Shown here: positions 55,430-64,000 of the stretch, one piece after another
Layout of the letters: each line of letters begins with the position of its first letter
Position numbering within the stretch: position 1 is the first letter of the stretch
Source of the DNA: Dendrobium chrysotoxum
Lineage: Eukaryota; Streptophyta; Magnoliopsida; Asparagales; Orchidaceae
Assembly (NCBI GenBank): GCA_019925795.1
Contig: CM034298.1
Location: forward strand, 26,589,556-26,653,555
Direction: 5' to 3'
Length of the DNA: 64,000 bases
Translations under genes and position numbers: made by a program
The notes under the pieces: model-generated
What the model saw: the letters and a program-made list of their open reading frames with translations, nothing else
What the model was told of the DNA's origin: nothing
Database searches by the model: none

Positions 55430-56750
55430 CATCTCCCTAAAAAGTATTGTCAGGTATAAGCCCATTTTTCATGGCATCATATATGCTCATTCAAGACCCA
55501 CTGGTCATAGTGCAAGCCCTTCATACACTACCCTAGTTAAATCTACTAGTAGTGGAGCAAGCCCCTCTTGTCATTACTCTAATTTAATTTTTACTTATCT
55601 AAGGATTGGTGTAAGTCCTCACATATAGAATTCCTTTCTATTTAATCATAAGTTAGTAATGGAGCAAGACCCTTGTGGCATCCTTATAGTCAGATTTGAT
55701 AGTGGTAGAACATGCCCTTCATGGCAGAATCCTAATTAAATGTATTAGTTGTGAAGTAAGCCCCTCGTAACACCACTCTAATTTAAATTTTGATCCACTA
55801 AGGATAAGTGTAAGTCCCCACATACAGGTTTTCATTCCTTATGATCATCCACTAGGGGTGGAGCAAGCCCCTTATAGAACCATCCTAGTCAAATCCTCTA
55901 GTTATAGAGCAAGTCCCCAATAACACTACCTAAGTTAAATCAGCTAGTAGTGGAGTAAGATCCTCGTGGCACCACTCTAGTTAAAATTTTGATCCTCTAA
56001 GGATAGTTGTAAGTCCCCATGAACAGACATTCTTTCCTTACGATCATTCACTAGTGATGGAGCAAGCCCATCATAACACCATCCTAGTTAATTATTATAG
56101 TAGTAGAGCAAGCCCCTTAAGGTATTACCATAATTAAATCTTTTAGTAGTAGAGCAAGCCCCTCATGGCGCCACTCTATTTTAAACCTTGGTCCTCTAAG
56201 ATAGGTGTACATCTCCACATAAATGCTTCCTTTTCTTATGTTTATCTATAAGTACTGGAGCAACACTCAAGGCACCACTCTAGTTTAAATTCTAATCCTC
56301 TAAGAATAGGTGTAAGTCCTCACATACATGCTTCCATTTCTTATAATAAACTTCTAATAATGAAATAAGCCCATCGTGGCACCATTCTAGTTATATCCTC
56401 TAGTGGAGGAGCAAACCCTTCATAGTAGTTCTCTAATTAATTTTTTTTGTGGTGGAGTAAGCCCCATGTGGCACCACTTTAGTTTAAATCTTGATCCTCT
56501 AATATTAGGTATAACACCATGTACATGCTTTTTTATTTTTATTATTTGCTAGTGGTAGAGGAAGACCCTCATGACAGCACTCAAATTTAAATTCTAATTT
56601 TGTAAGGTTAGGTATAAGTCACTACATACTGGCTACCTTTCCTTATGGTCATTAACTAGTGGTGAAGCAAGCCATTTGGGGCACCATCCTAATTCAAATT
56701 AAAATCAAATGTACTAGTAATGGATAATGCTTTTTAGGCACCAACGTGGG
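55430..56750 (+). repeat. Tat 3' region tandem repeats with higher-order structure
   Basis: Two unit types alternate. Type a is about 45 bp ('ctagtagtggagcaagcccc', then 'tggcaccactctagtt'). Type b is about 60 bp ('gatcctctaaggataggtg', then 'taagtccccacatac', 'tccttatgatcat'). Type b units lie near 55600, 55795, 55990, 56190, 56290, 56490 and 56600, so most periods are about 195-200 bp (one b plus three a), with two short periods of about 100-110 bp (one b plus one a). It follows integrase directly. Tat elements are known to carry hypervariable tandem repeats in the 3' untranslated region. Confidence 0.85.
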
Positions 56751-56849
56751 GAAAATTTCAAATCCCTATTTAGGATCATTTCTTTTTACTCCCTAATAAT
56801 TAAAATTTCCTTTGATTCTATTGATCGCCTCAGTTAACGCCAATATATG

Positions 56850-58035
56850 TAATTTACTTTTTAAGTTTAGCACACCCAATGGGGGAATATTTATTCACCT
56901 CTTTTTTGAGTGAGGTTAATTCCCAAAATCAAAACCTAATCTCCATATACAAAACATTGACCTCTAGTTTAAACTTCAAATCAAATTCATCTGTGTGCTT
57001 TAGTAAAGTGATCATAACATTAACCCAAAATCATCAAATGATAGTGACCCTTGATTGTTAGTTGATCATCTAATCAACCACTTGATAGTCAGGAAATGAG
57101 TTTTGGTGATATGAATATTTCAAAATCAAAACCACCTTTAATCATTGACCTACAATAAACTTCATAAAGCAAAGTAAGATCAAAATTTAAATCCCCCATT
57201 AGATACTCACTAGTGATTGTTACCTGATCATCTATTAAATCATTGATAATCATCAATGATTATCAATAATATGAGCATTTCCAGTACAAAAAATATTTTA
57301 AATCATTGATCAAATCAAATTCATACCAAATCTACTATATAAATCTAATGAAAATTTAAGACATCATAATCGAATGCTCAAAACAAAACCCAAAACCCCT
57401 TAGTCCATATCCTATTTTTTGAGAATTTTTAATGACCTCAAAACCCAATCAAATGTCCTTAGATTTATGATTAGTCACTTAAATATTGATTAGATGTCTC
57501 ACTTGGGTCAACTACAACATTTTGGAATCATTCCAAGCCCTCTAACCCCTTAAACTCAAAGTATTTCCCAAGGCTACAAAACCTTCAAATATTTATAGCC
57601 AATGCCACTGGACATGTCATCTTATGGAAATTGAAATTGGAAGCCTCCCTAAATCAATTTACCATGATCATTATAATTAGTATGATGCATCAATCCAACA
57701 TTTTACCCTTGGTAAATTTTGTTTGACCATGGTTGTCCATAAAGCCACTTAAACCTAAACCCCAAAACCTCCTAAAATAAAATTTTCCTTATACTTCAAC
57801 ATGGCTCAATCAAACAAAATCTTGAAACCTCCTCCAACACATTTTAAATATGATTTAGAATGCATTGATCATAAAAACAAGCCATGGCCAAGCCTATTTG
57901 ACCAAGTCAACCTAGGTTGACCAAAAGGCCCCTTTAGCCATTACACATGCATCTTAAGTATCCAAGCCTCATTAATGCAAAAAATCTACTCCAATAAGTC
58001 TAATACATCATTTGGAATGAGTTGGACCCAGCAAA
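56850..58035 (+). repeat. Dispersed repeat, copy 2
   Basis: Same order and orientation as 22200-23250 (see shared landmarks there), starting just downstream of the Tat tandem array. It ends within the second tandem unit ('gagttggacccag') where an RTE fragment begins. No protein is encoded. It probably belongs to the Tat element's 3' region or LTR. Confidence 0.75.
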
Positions 58036-58258
58036 TCCTTGATACACAAGATTGTATGATGTATAGAGGAATTAGGTTAATGTGTTATGTATTAAAACTA
58101 TGGGAGAGAATTATGGAGTATAGGTTGCGGCATTACACTAATGTTTCTCAAAATCAATTTAGATTCATGCCAGGAAGGTCTACTATGGAATCCATGCATT
58201 TATTTAGAGGTTTGATGGAGAAGTAAAGAGAGAATAAGGAGGATCTACATACGATTTT
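58036..58258 (+). pseudogene. RTE-type LINE reverse transcriptase fragment
   Basis: The frame reads DCMMYRGIRLMCYVLKLWERIMEYRLR, QNQFRFMPGRSTMESMHL and FRGLMEK, then a stop and further RTE-like text. It matches the early reverse transcriptase block also found out of order in the CACTA element (43310-43440), and both fragments start at nearly the same point (before 'cacaagattgt'). It is cut at 58259 by the LTR of copia E. Confidence 0.8.
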
Positions 58259-58944
58259 TGAAAGTTTGAAAGGGATGTTAAGCCCTAGTGAACTAGTCCC
58301 GAGGCTAACCAAGAGGGGGGGTGAATTGGTTATTTAAAAATTTCACAACAATAATGAAAAACCTTTTCGATACTTAGTAGTGGAAACCAGTAAACAAGAA
58401 TAAAAAGATCAATCTCAGATATTCACCCACGCAGTTAATAATAGAAAAGTAAAATGCAGAACAGAATCAGAAAAGCAAACCAGATTTTATAGTGGTTCGG
58501 TCAACTTGACCTACATCCACTCCCCGGAGCCTCCCCTCCGGGTATTGCACTAAACAAAAAGTGTCTCTCCTTTTACTCCCACAGCAAGGCAGAGAAGCCT
58601 GTACAAAACCTCCTTTTCACCACACGGTGTGCCAGAGAACCCGACCTCCTTTCGCTTCCTCCTGAAGCAGGCAGAGAACCTTCAAACTCCTTTTGCTTCC
58701 ACCTAAAGTGGGCAGAGAACCCCGGATCTTCTTGCGAACGATCCTCCCACAACGAACACTGACTAGATGAAAGACGACGAGCGGAGAAGACGACTCTTAT
58801 CCGTGCTTGGAGTAACCTTAGTGAATCCCTCACTAACTCCCCCTCACAAGATCCTCTCTCTCTCTCTCCCAACTCTCTCTCTCTCTAGGGTTTCTCTAAG
58901 AAGGAAGGTGGAAAAAAAGATTTTTCTTATTTCAAGAAAAATTT

Positions 58945-58952
58945 CTTTTATA
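58945..58952 (-). promoter_or_regulatory. Copia E LTR TATA box
   Basis: On the minus strand 'cctataaaag' follows the palindrome cluster by about 40 bp. Position and motif fit the U3 promoter. Confidence 0.65.
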
Positions 58953-58989
58953 GGAGGGCTTAAAATTTGCCCTAAATCTCAACTGGTCG

Positions 58990-59665
58990 GCCAAGATCGT
59001 CCAGGATGATCGGTAGATCGTCCTGTACGATCAGTTAAAATTTAGCTAGTTCAGCCTGGACGATCTGGCTCTTCTGGACGATCAGTAGAGAAAATTGATC
59101 ATATCGTCCCGTACGATCCTGCGATCGTCCGGGACGATTAGTGTAAATCATGGAATATCATCCAGAAGACAGTTCGGGTCGTCTAGAGAAACCTGTGTTG
59201 GACGACCAAAAAATGACTTGATCATTCAGGATGATAGGGACATCGACCTGTACGATTAGTTTAAAAAGTGCCCAAATCATCCTGAACACAGTTCGGAACG
59301 TACAGCTGAAATGCACTAGACGATCATGATCGTCCGGGACGATCCGGCGATCGTCCAGGACGATATGATCGTATCAATTAAATATTAATTGCTTTCCTTA
59401 ATTACCAGACTAATTTAAGCATGATTATACTGAATAGTCTAGGATGATACATGTATCGTCCGGGACGATCAGACCAAATAACTTAAAATAAAACTTGCCT
59501 AACTTGATCTGGCGGCTGAGAATTTCTAATTTAAGCATATCGTCCTGTACGATCCCAATATTGTCCAGGACGATCTGCTTAATCAGACCCTTTTAACTTG
59601 GTCGCCCTAATTAGGGTTTCTGTTTTTACTAGATCGTCCAGGATGATGTGAATATCGTCCAGGAC
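58990..59665. repeat. Palindrome cluster in the copia E LTR U3
   Basis: About 18 exact or decayed copies of ATCGTCC-N-GGACGAT and variants such as ATCGTCCTGTACGAT. Examples lie near 59012, 59103, 59122, 59349, 59460, 59540, 59630 and 59652. Palindromic motifs upstream of the TATA box have been described in sirevirus LTRs. They are candidate binding sites for a dimeric protein. Confidence 0.85.
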
Positions 59666-59920
59666 GATCTGAACAAAAAATGAACAGAAACTCTAACTCA
59701 CTCAAGCTCTCCCCCTGAGTGTGTGCGTGCAAGGTTACTTAGCTAGGGGATCAGTTACATTATAATTGACTCAATAAAAAGAAAAATCATACATTGGACA
59801 CACTTGGACCTGATCTTGAGTTGGCTTAATTTGCTCGTGATCTTCTGTGCCTGAAACGGGTTAGCCAAGCAAAACACACCGGAAACATGTTTGTCATCAT
59901 CAAAACCAAATTTGCAACAA

Positions 59921-59936
59921 TCTCCCCCTTTTTGAT
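59921..59936 (-). other. Copia E polypurine tract
   Basis: The minus strand 'tcaaaaagggggaga' lies immediately before the LTR start. Confidence 0.88.
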
Positions 59937-60171
59937 GATGGCAAATAATTGTACAGTAGTTTGAAAATAAGGATAACTCGGAGATCGAAAAACAATTTTT
60001 TTTTCAAATTTTCATTTAACAACTAAATCAATATAGGAAACATAACACATAACAAAAACTGAAACGACTACAACTAACTCCCCCTTTTAACATCACAAAA
60101 AGGAGGAGGGTAAAATAGAAGACGGAAATATAAGTACAAAACATAAAATAAAACAACTACAAAACAGAAAA

Positions 60172-61311
60172 CTAGAACAGAGGCGGATCCTGATCGGAAG
60201 GAGGAGGTGGCGGTGGTGTGTTGAAGTAGTTGTGAATCGCCTAAAAGTGGGCACTGATCCAGGCAATGTCCTGGTCATGCTGCAGTTGCTGCAGTGCAAC
60301 ATAGTCCGTGAAGCGCTGGATGTCCTCGGCGTGCCGCTGCTCCTAGGTGGCCACATAGGAGTCAAATCTGGCCTCCCACTGATCGAAGCGCTGCACCAGG
60401 TGGTCAAAGGGAGAGGCAATGCGAAGAGGAGCAGGTGCATCTGGTGCAGCAGGAACTGGAATGGCCTCTTCCTCCTCTTCCTCAACATCCGGGGCGGGCT
60501 CCGGATGTAGTTAGGTGCTGTGGAGGACGTGGAAGGCATTATTGGTGAGGAAGGAAGGAGGAACATCTGGAGCTGCAGGATATTGTAGGTCATATTTGGT
60601 TTCAAGGGCATAGGTAATGATATGTCCTATGGCTAGATTTGGACGACGGCGATGACCTGGATCCTGAATAGTGGTGAGGTGCTCGAGGTACCGGATAATA
60701 AGGTCGGTGGCATTAAATTCCCTCTGGGTCAGGATGTAGTAGGTGGTCTAGGACAGAAGTGGGGTGATGTGAATTCGATCCCCCATCTTCAGAATGACGG
60801 AGGAACGAAGAACATGCTGAATAGTCTGGGCGTCCTTAAGAAGTGTAGTGCAGGCATTATCATGATAAGGGGCATTTGTATTGCGAAGGAAATGGTTGGC
60901 GACACTCCAATCATAGTCCGGGTCGGTGATAAGGGTGTGGAGTTTGTCGCTAGTGAAGAAAAGTTGGAAAATCTTATGGAAGTCCTGGTAAGTGAGTTCG
61001 ACGGGTCGTTGATTTACATAAGAGCGGAGGGTGGAATAATCAGCCGAAATTTGCAAGTTGGCAAAGAAAACACGAAGAAGTTCCAAGCTAAAAGAAAAGG
61101 CGAGAGTCATGATGAAGGTGAGGGAGGTGTGGGCGAAGAGGTCAAGGACAGGATAAGTAAGAGTGCGGGGATTTACAATTTTCGACGGTGTGATCCCCAC
61201 TTCACAATATCGCTCGTAGGCAGCCTGATCGGCTGCATTGGGGAAGCGAGGATCAACAGATCCCCGGAAGGAACTGGCACCCTTTTGACGGGAATGTTTT
61301 CCACAAGCCAT
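60172..61311 (-). pseudogene. Copia E third ORF (about 379 codons, four in-frame stops)
   Basis: A single frame from ATG at 61311 to a stop at 60172-60174, with no frameshift and four internal stops (60748, 60511, 60343 and 60241). The N-terminal third contains GITPSKIVNPRTL and a SLELLRVFFANLQ block. The middle is helical (HNACTTLLKDAQTIQHVL, ATDLIIRYLEHLTTI, AIGHIITYALETKYDL). Then come a proline/alanine- and glutamate-rich linker (DVEEEEEAIPVP), FDQWEARFDSYV, and a PPPPPP tail. The E-L-(L/V)-R-x-F-(F/Y)-A-N-L block and the helical middle recall the 'putative plant transposon protein' family (PF20167, from memory, not searched). There is no zinc finger or signal peptide. An env-like sirevirus gene is the alternative. 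TATA box 73 bp upstream. Confidence 0.75.
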
Positions 61312-61383
61312 TAGAAATTAAAAGTGTAGGGAAGTAGAAGGAGATTGGAAGAAAAGGTGTGGAAAATCCTTAAGAAAACTATT

Positions 61384-61895
61384 GTTTATATAGAAAATGG
61401 CCCGATCGTCCCGTACGATCGCGACATCGTCCGGGACGATATGGGCATTTATGACGTCCTGGTCGATTGGTCAAAAAAGTGGTCCGATCATCCAGGATGA
61501 TCAGAGATCATCCAGGATGATTAAACACAGGCGATCTTCCCGAGGAGTCAGGTTGGACGACCGTTGACGAAAAGGTATCGTCCAGGACAATTAGGTGGAT
61601 CGTCCCGGACGATGTGCAATAAGTGTGTCGGACAGGCCGAATTCCAATCCTCCAGCGGCTGACACGTGGATCATCAAGGACGATGAAGTGGATCATCCAG
61701 GATGATGTACAATAATTGGTGCAATGTTAGCCGTTTGATCAGATCAGGAAGATATGGGTCATATCGTCCAGGATGATATAAGGATCGTCCAGGACGATCA
61801 CCAATAATTGGACTTTTTCAGCAGCAGGAGCAGTGTGGGGACGATTTTGAATGAATCATCCAAGACAATGTTGAGATCGTCCAGGACGATGTGAA
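61384..61895 (-). promoter_or_regulatory. Candidate promoter of the copia E third ORF
   Basis: On the minus strand: about twelve palindromes (ATCGTCC-N-GGACGAT and decayed forms, from near 61895 to 61402), then 'tctatataaac' (TATA box at 61384-61392), then the ATG at 61311. The arrangement copies that of the LTR U3 in the same element. A weaker version precedes the third frame of copia C. Confidence 0.6.
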
Positions 61896-63206
61896 GAAAA
61901 TAGAAAAAGATAGAGGATGGAGGTGACAGATCAGGATCCCAAAAATACAGTCACGAAATTAAAACAAAACAAAAATGAATAAAACTCACAGCAACAACAC
62001 ATAAAAGGACCTTTTTTTTTATCAAGCTGCTCGCGTAAATCAGAATTTTTCCTTGATTTTAGATCCAAAAACCAATAAGAAGACGATTGACAGCGTCGAA
62101 ATCCAGAAAAAGTTAGAAAAATTGACTTTCGTAACTCCCACCTCAGGGACCTTATCGATGCAAATCTCTTTCAAACAAAACATCCAATTCAGAAGAAAAG
62201 AAATTAGATTCGAAAAGAGATCTTTTCAAGCCTCGTTCCAGAAAAATATCTGATATAATAGTGTGACAAAGTAAAAAATCAGAAATCAAGATTTTCAAAC
62301 ACAAGCTCTTGAAAGTATTAAGTGGCGCACGAATTTTTCTAAGACCTTTAACGATCTGAAAGGAAAGAAAGCTTGATTGGGCTCATTTTATGCCTCTTTT
62401 TCAATTTATTTGGCGCTTTGCGCATCTTTTCATTTCTGATACACTTTGTGTATCTTTTAGTTGGCGACATTTCATAACTTTTCAGCTTTGGGCTCATTTT
62501 GTGCCTCTTTCTCAATTGATTTGGTGCACTGCGCATCTTTTGTAAGCTTTCTTCTTTTCATAATCATTAAATAGTCTCAGCTATGAAATTACCTTCCAGA
62601 TATAGGAGATGCTCTCCACGATAAGGAAGAGTAATTTACAAAATAAAAGCCAGACGTCATATGATAAATGCAATCACTTGGTTTAGAAAATTAAAATATT
62701 AACTCAAGACTTTGAAAACACTATTGATATGAGGTAGATTACTGTAAGAAGATAAATTAAATCTCTATTTCAAAAACTTAAATTTTACTTTTGAAGAGGA
62801 TGTTTTATCCAAAAGAAACAATACACCAGCAAAGGAGTTAGAGGAAGAGAAATAATCATCTATATTTCTTCCCTTTAACAGATCCAGTGGAGTCAATCAC
62901 TGCTTACCAGCTTCCAAACAAAAATAAGGTAAAACTCCCAGCAGAATTTCAGATTATCAGAAGTAGTGAGCAGTGATCAGACTTTAAAAAGCATAAAATA
63001 GTAAGTGTAAGAGATGAACCAGTGAATAAAATAGATAGAAAATCACATTGAAGTAAATATTTAAATCAAACTAACAACAAGGCTAACACAGAAATCAGCA
63101 AAAGAAATAAAACCTACTAAAAGAAAATAATCAAATCAAAACCAAAAACTGACTACCAGAAAACAGAATAACAATCAAAATAATCAGAAATCAGTAGTCA
63201 TCAGAA
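61896..63206 (-). other. Non-coding spacer between pol and the third ORF of copia E
   Basis: About 1.3 kb without a convincing coding frame. It contains a group of short stem-loop modules at 62375-62545 (listed separately). Copia C lacks this spacer, its palindrome segment following the truncated RNase H directly. Confidence 0.55.
62375..62545. repeat. Six short stem-loop modules ending in TCTTT-like text
   Basis: Modules of about 27-33 bp on the plus strand: gggctcattttatgcctc, ggcgctttgcgcatctttt, gatacactttgtgtatcttt, ggcgacatttcataactttt, gggctcattttgtgcctc and ggtgcactgcgcatctttt. The 1st and 5th, and the 2nd and 6th, are close copies, so the array is a duplication of about 115 bp. A 62-codon minus-strand frame with repeated KRHKMSP comes from it. 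Confidence 0.65.
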
Positions 63207-64000
63207 TCAAGCATTTATATCAATCACTCCTAATCTGGTTCTCAAAATGTTGAATGAGTCAAAGGCCAGTGGTTTAGTGAATATGTCAGCCAGCTGATTT
63301 TCAGTTGCTACATGATGTAGCTCAATGTCCCCTTTTGTAACATGGTCTCTAATGAAGTGATGCCTTATGTCAATGTGTTTGGTCCTAGAATGTTGGATTG
63401 GATGCTTAGAGATACAAATGGCACTAGTATTATCACACAGAATAGAAATTGTGCCAACAGGTAAACCTAAATCCAAAACTTGTTGCTTTAACCAAAGAAT
63501 TTGGGCCACACAACTCCCTAAGGTAATATACTCAGCTTCAGCAGTGGAAAGTGCAACTGAGTTCTGTTTTCTACTGGACCAGGAGACTAGAGACTGTCCT
63601 ATGAATTGACAAGTTCCAGAAGTGCTCTTTCTATCTACCCTACACCCCGCAAAGTCAGAATCAGAATATCCAATGATCTCAAAAGAAGTGTTGTGTCTAG
63701 GGTACCAGATTCCTAGGTTTGGGGTCTCTAAAAGATATCTAAGAATTCTTTTAATAGTAGTCAGGCGGGACTCTTTAGGATCAGCCTGAAACCTAGCACA
63801 AAGACAGACACTAAACATGATATCAGGTCGGCTAGTAGTCAGGTAAAGCAGTGATCCTATTATTCCTCTATACTTCTTCTCATCAACAGATTTTCCACTT
63901 GAATCCTTATCTAACTGAACAGAGGAGCTCATGGGAGTATTGATTGGCTTGGCTTTGTCCCTTTCATATTTCTTCAAAATGTCCTTAGTGTATTTAGACT
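63207..64000 (-). CDS. pol: Copia E pol C-terminus: reverse transcriptase end and RNase H (partial)
   Basis: Open without a stop from the window edge (coding continues beyond 64000) to TAA at 63207. It includes KYTKDILKKYERDKAKPI, YRGIIGSLLYLTTSRPDIMF, then the RNase H domain: GYSDSDFAGCRVDRKSTSG with the first catalytic Asp, VALSTAEAEYITLGSC with the catalytic Glu, CDNTSAICISKHP, RTKHIDIRHHFIRDHV and ENQLADIFTKPL. RNase H removes the RNA strand during reverse transcription. All key residues are present, unlike in copia A and C, so copia E is the youngest copia copy here. The upstream part of pol lies outside the window. Confidence 0.92.
   Translation of the reverse strand, partial: SKYTKDILKKYERDKAKPINTPMSSSVQLDKDSSGKSVDEKKYRGIIGSLLYLTTSRPDIMFSVCLCARFQADPKESRLTTIKRILRYLLETPNLGIWYPRHNTSFEIIGYSDSDFAGCRVDRKSTSGTCQFIGQSLVSWSSRKQNSVALSTAEAEYITLGSCVAQILWLKQQVLDLGLPVGTISILCDNTSAICISKHPIQHSRTKHIDIRHHFIRDHVTKGDIELHHVATENQLADIFTKPLAFDSFNILRTRLGVIDINA

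Larger units (their letters stand above)
58259..59919 (-). mobile_element. Copia E 3' LTR (1,661 bp)
   Basis: On the minus strand it begins TGTTGCAAATTTGG (59919) just after the polypurine tract and ends AAACTTTCA (58259). The U3 carries about 18 palindromes (58990-59665), then TATAAAAG (58945-58952). R/U5 has the 'ggcagagaacc' and 'ggagtggatgtaggtcaa' text shared with copia C. The sequence is less decayed than in the other copies. Its partner LTR is outside the window. Confidence 0.88.

Noticed and set aside
58573..59009. Frames on both strands in the copia E LTR
   Set aside because: They lie in LTR R/U5 sequence and are not conserved as protein in the copia C LTR.
58990..59665. Regular palindromes considered as a CRISPR-like array
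   Set aside because: There are no constant repeats with unique spacers of uniform length, and the setting is a plant LTR.
60232..61314. Long plus-strand frames, up to 220 codons
   Set aside because: They are antisense to the third ORF of copia E; only the minus-strand frame is conserved in copia C.
1..64000. tRNA, rRNA or host protein-coding genes
   Set aside because: I looked for conserved tRNA arms, rRNA text and exon-like coding outside transposable elements and saw none; a formal tRNAscan, Infernal or gene-prediction run was not possible.

Overview
This 64 kb window looks like intergenic DNA from the nuclear genome of a flowering plant. It is AT-rich and consists almost entirely of nested, decayed transposable elements: sirevirus-type Ty1/copia, Athila, Tat and chromovirus Ty3/gypsy, L1-type LINEs with an RNase H domain, RTE-type LINE fragments, and one CACTA DNA transposon. 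I found no convincing host gene, tRNA or rRNA. The species cannot be read from the sequence. All family names come from recognised motifs; no database search was run.

Layout. 0-1.7 kb: two pieces of sirevirus-type copia in opposite orientations. 1.7-5.5 kb: an Athila element with one LTR, a primer-binding site, gag and an integrase tail. 7.2-14.2 kb: a decayed but full-span copia element (copia A). 15.0-18.7 kb: an L1-type LINE. 18.7-20.6 kb: the 5' end of a minus-strand copia element (copia D) joined to a minus-strand chromovirus reverse transcriptase. 20.6-30.2 kb: non-coding repeats, including a long dispersed repeat, a GC-rich block and an array of five stem-loops. 30.2-36.1 kb: an L1-type LINE with both ends and a 19-bp target-site duplication, on the minus strand. 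36-41.3 kb: a Tat-type gypsy element. It is interrupted at 41.3-54.7 kb by another sirevirus-type element (copia C), whose 5' LTR holds a 3,568-bp CACTA element, and it resumes at 54.8 kb with the end of integrase, a tandem-repeat 3' region and the second copy of the dispersed repeat. 58.0 kb: an RTE fragment. 58.3 kb to the end: the 3' part of a younger minus-strand sirevirus-type element (copia E) with intact reverse transcriptase/RNase H coding.

The most interesting system is in copia E and copia C. Downstream of pol, in the same orientation, both carry a third reading frame of about 380 codons that aligns along its whole length between them. Tails of the same frame, ending in a run of prolines, also survive in copia A and in the first relic. 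In copia E this frame has its own TATA box about 73 bp before the ATG. That box lies beside a cluster of about twelve palindromes of the type ATCGTCC-N-GGACGAT, the same arrangement of palindromes plus TATA box that is seen in the U3 of its LTR. This suggests a separately transcribed accessory gene under a promoter like that of the LTR.

The second notable structure is the array at 25.3-25.7 kb, in which stem-loops vary in sequence while mostly keeping their pairing.
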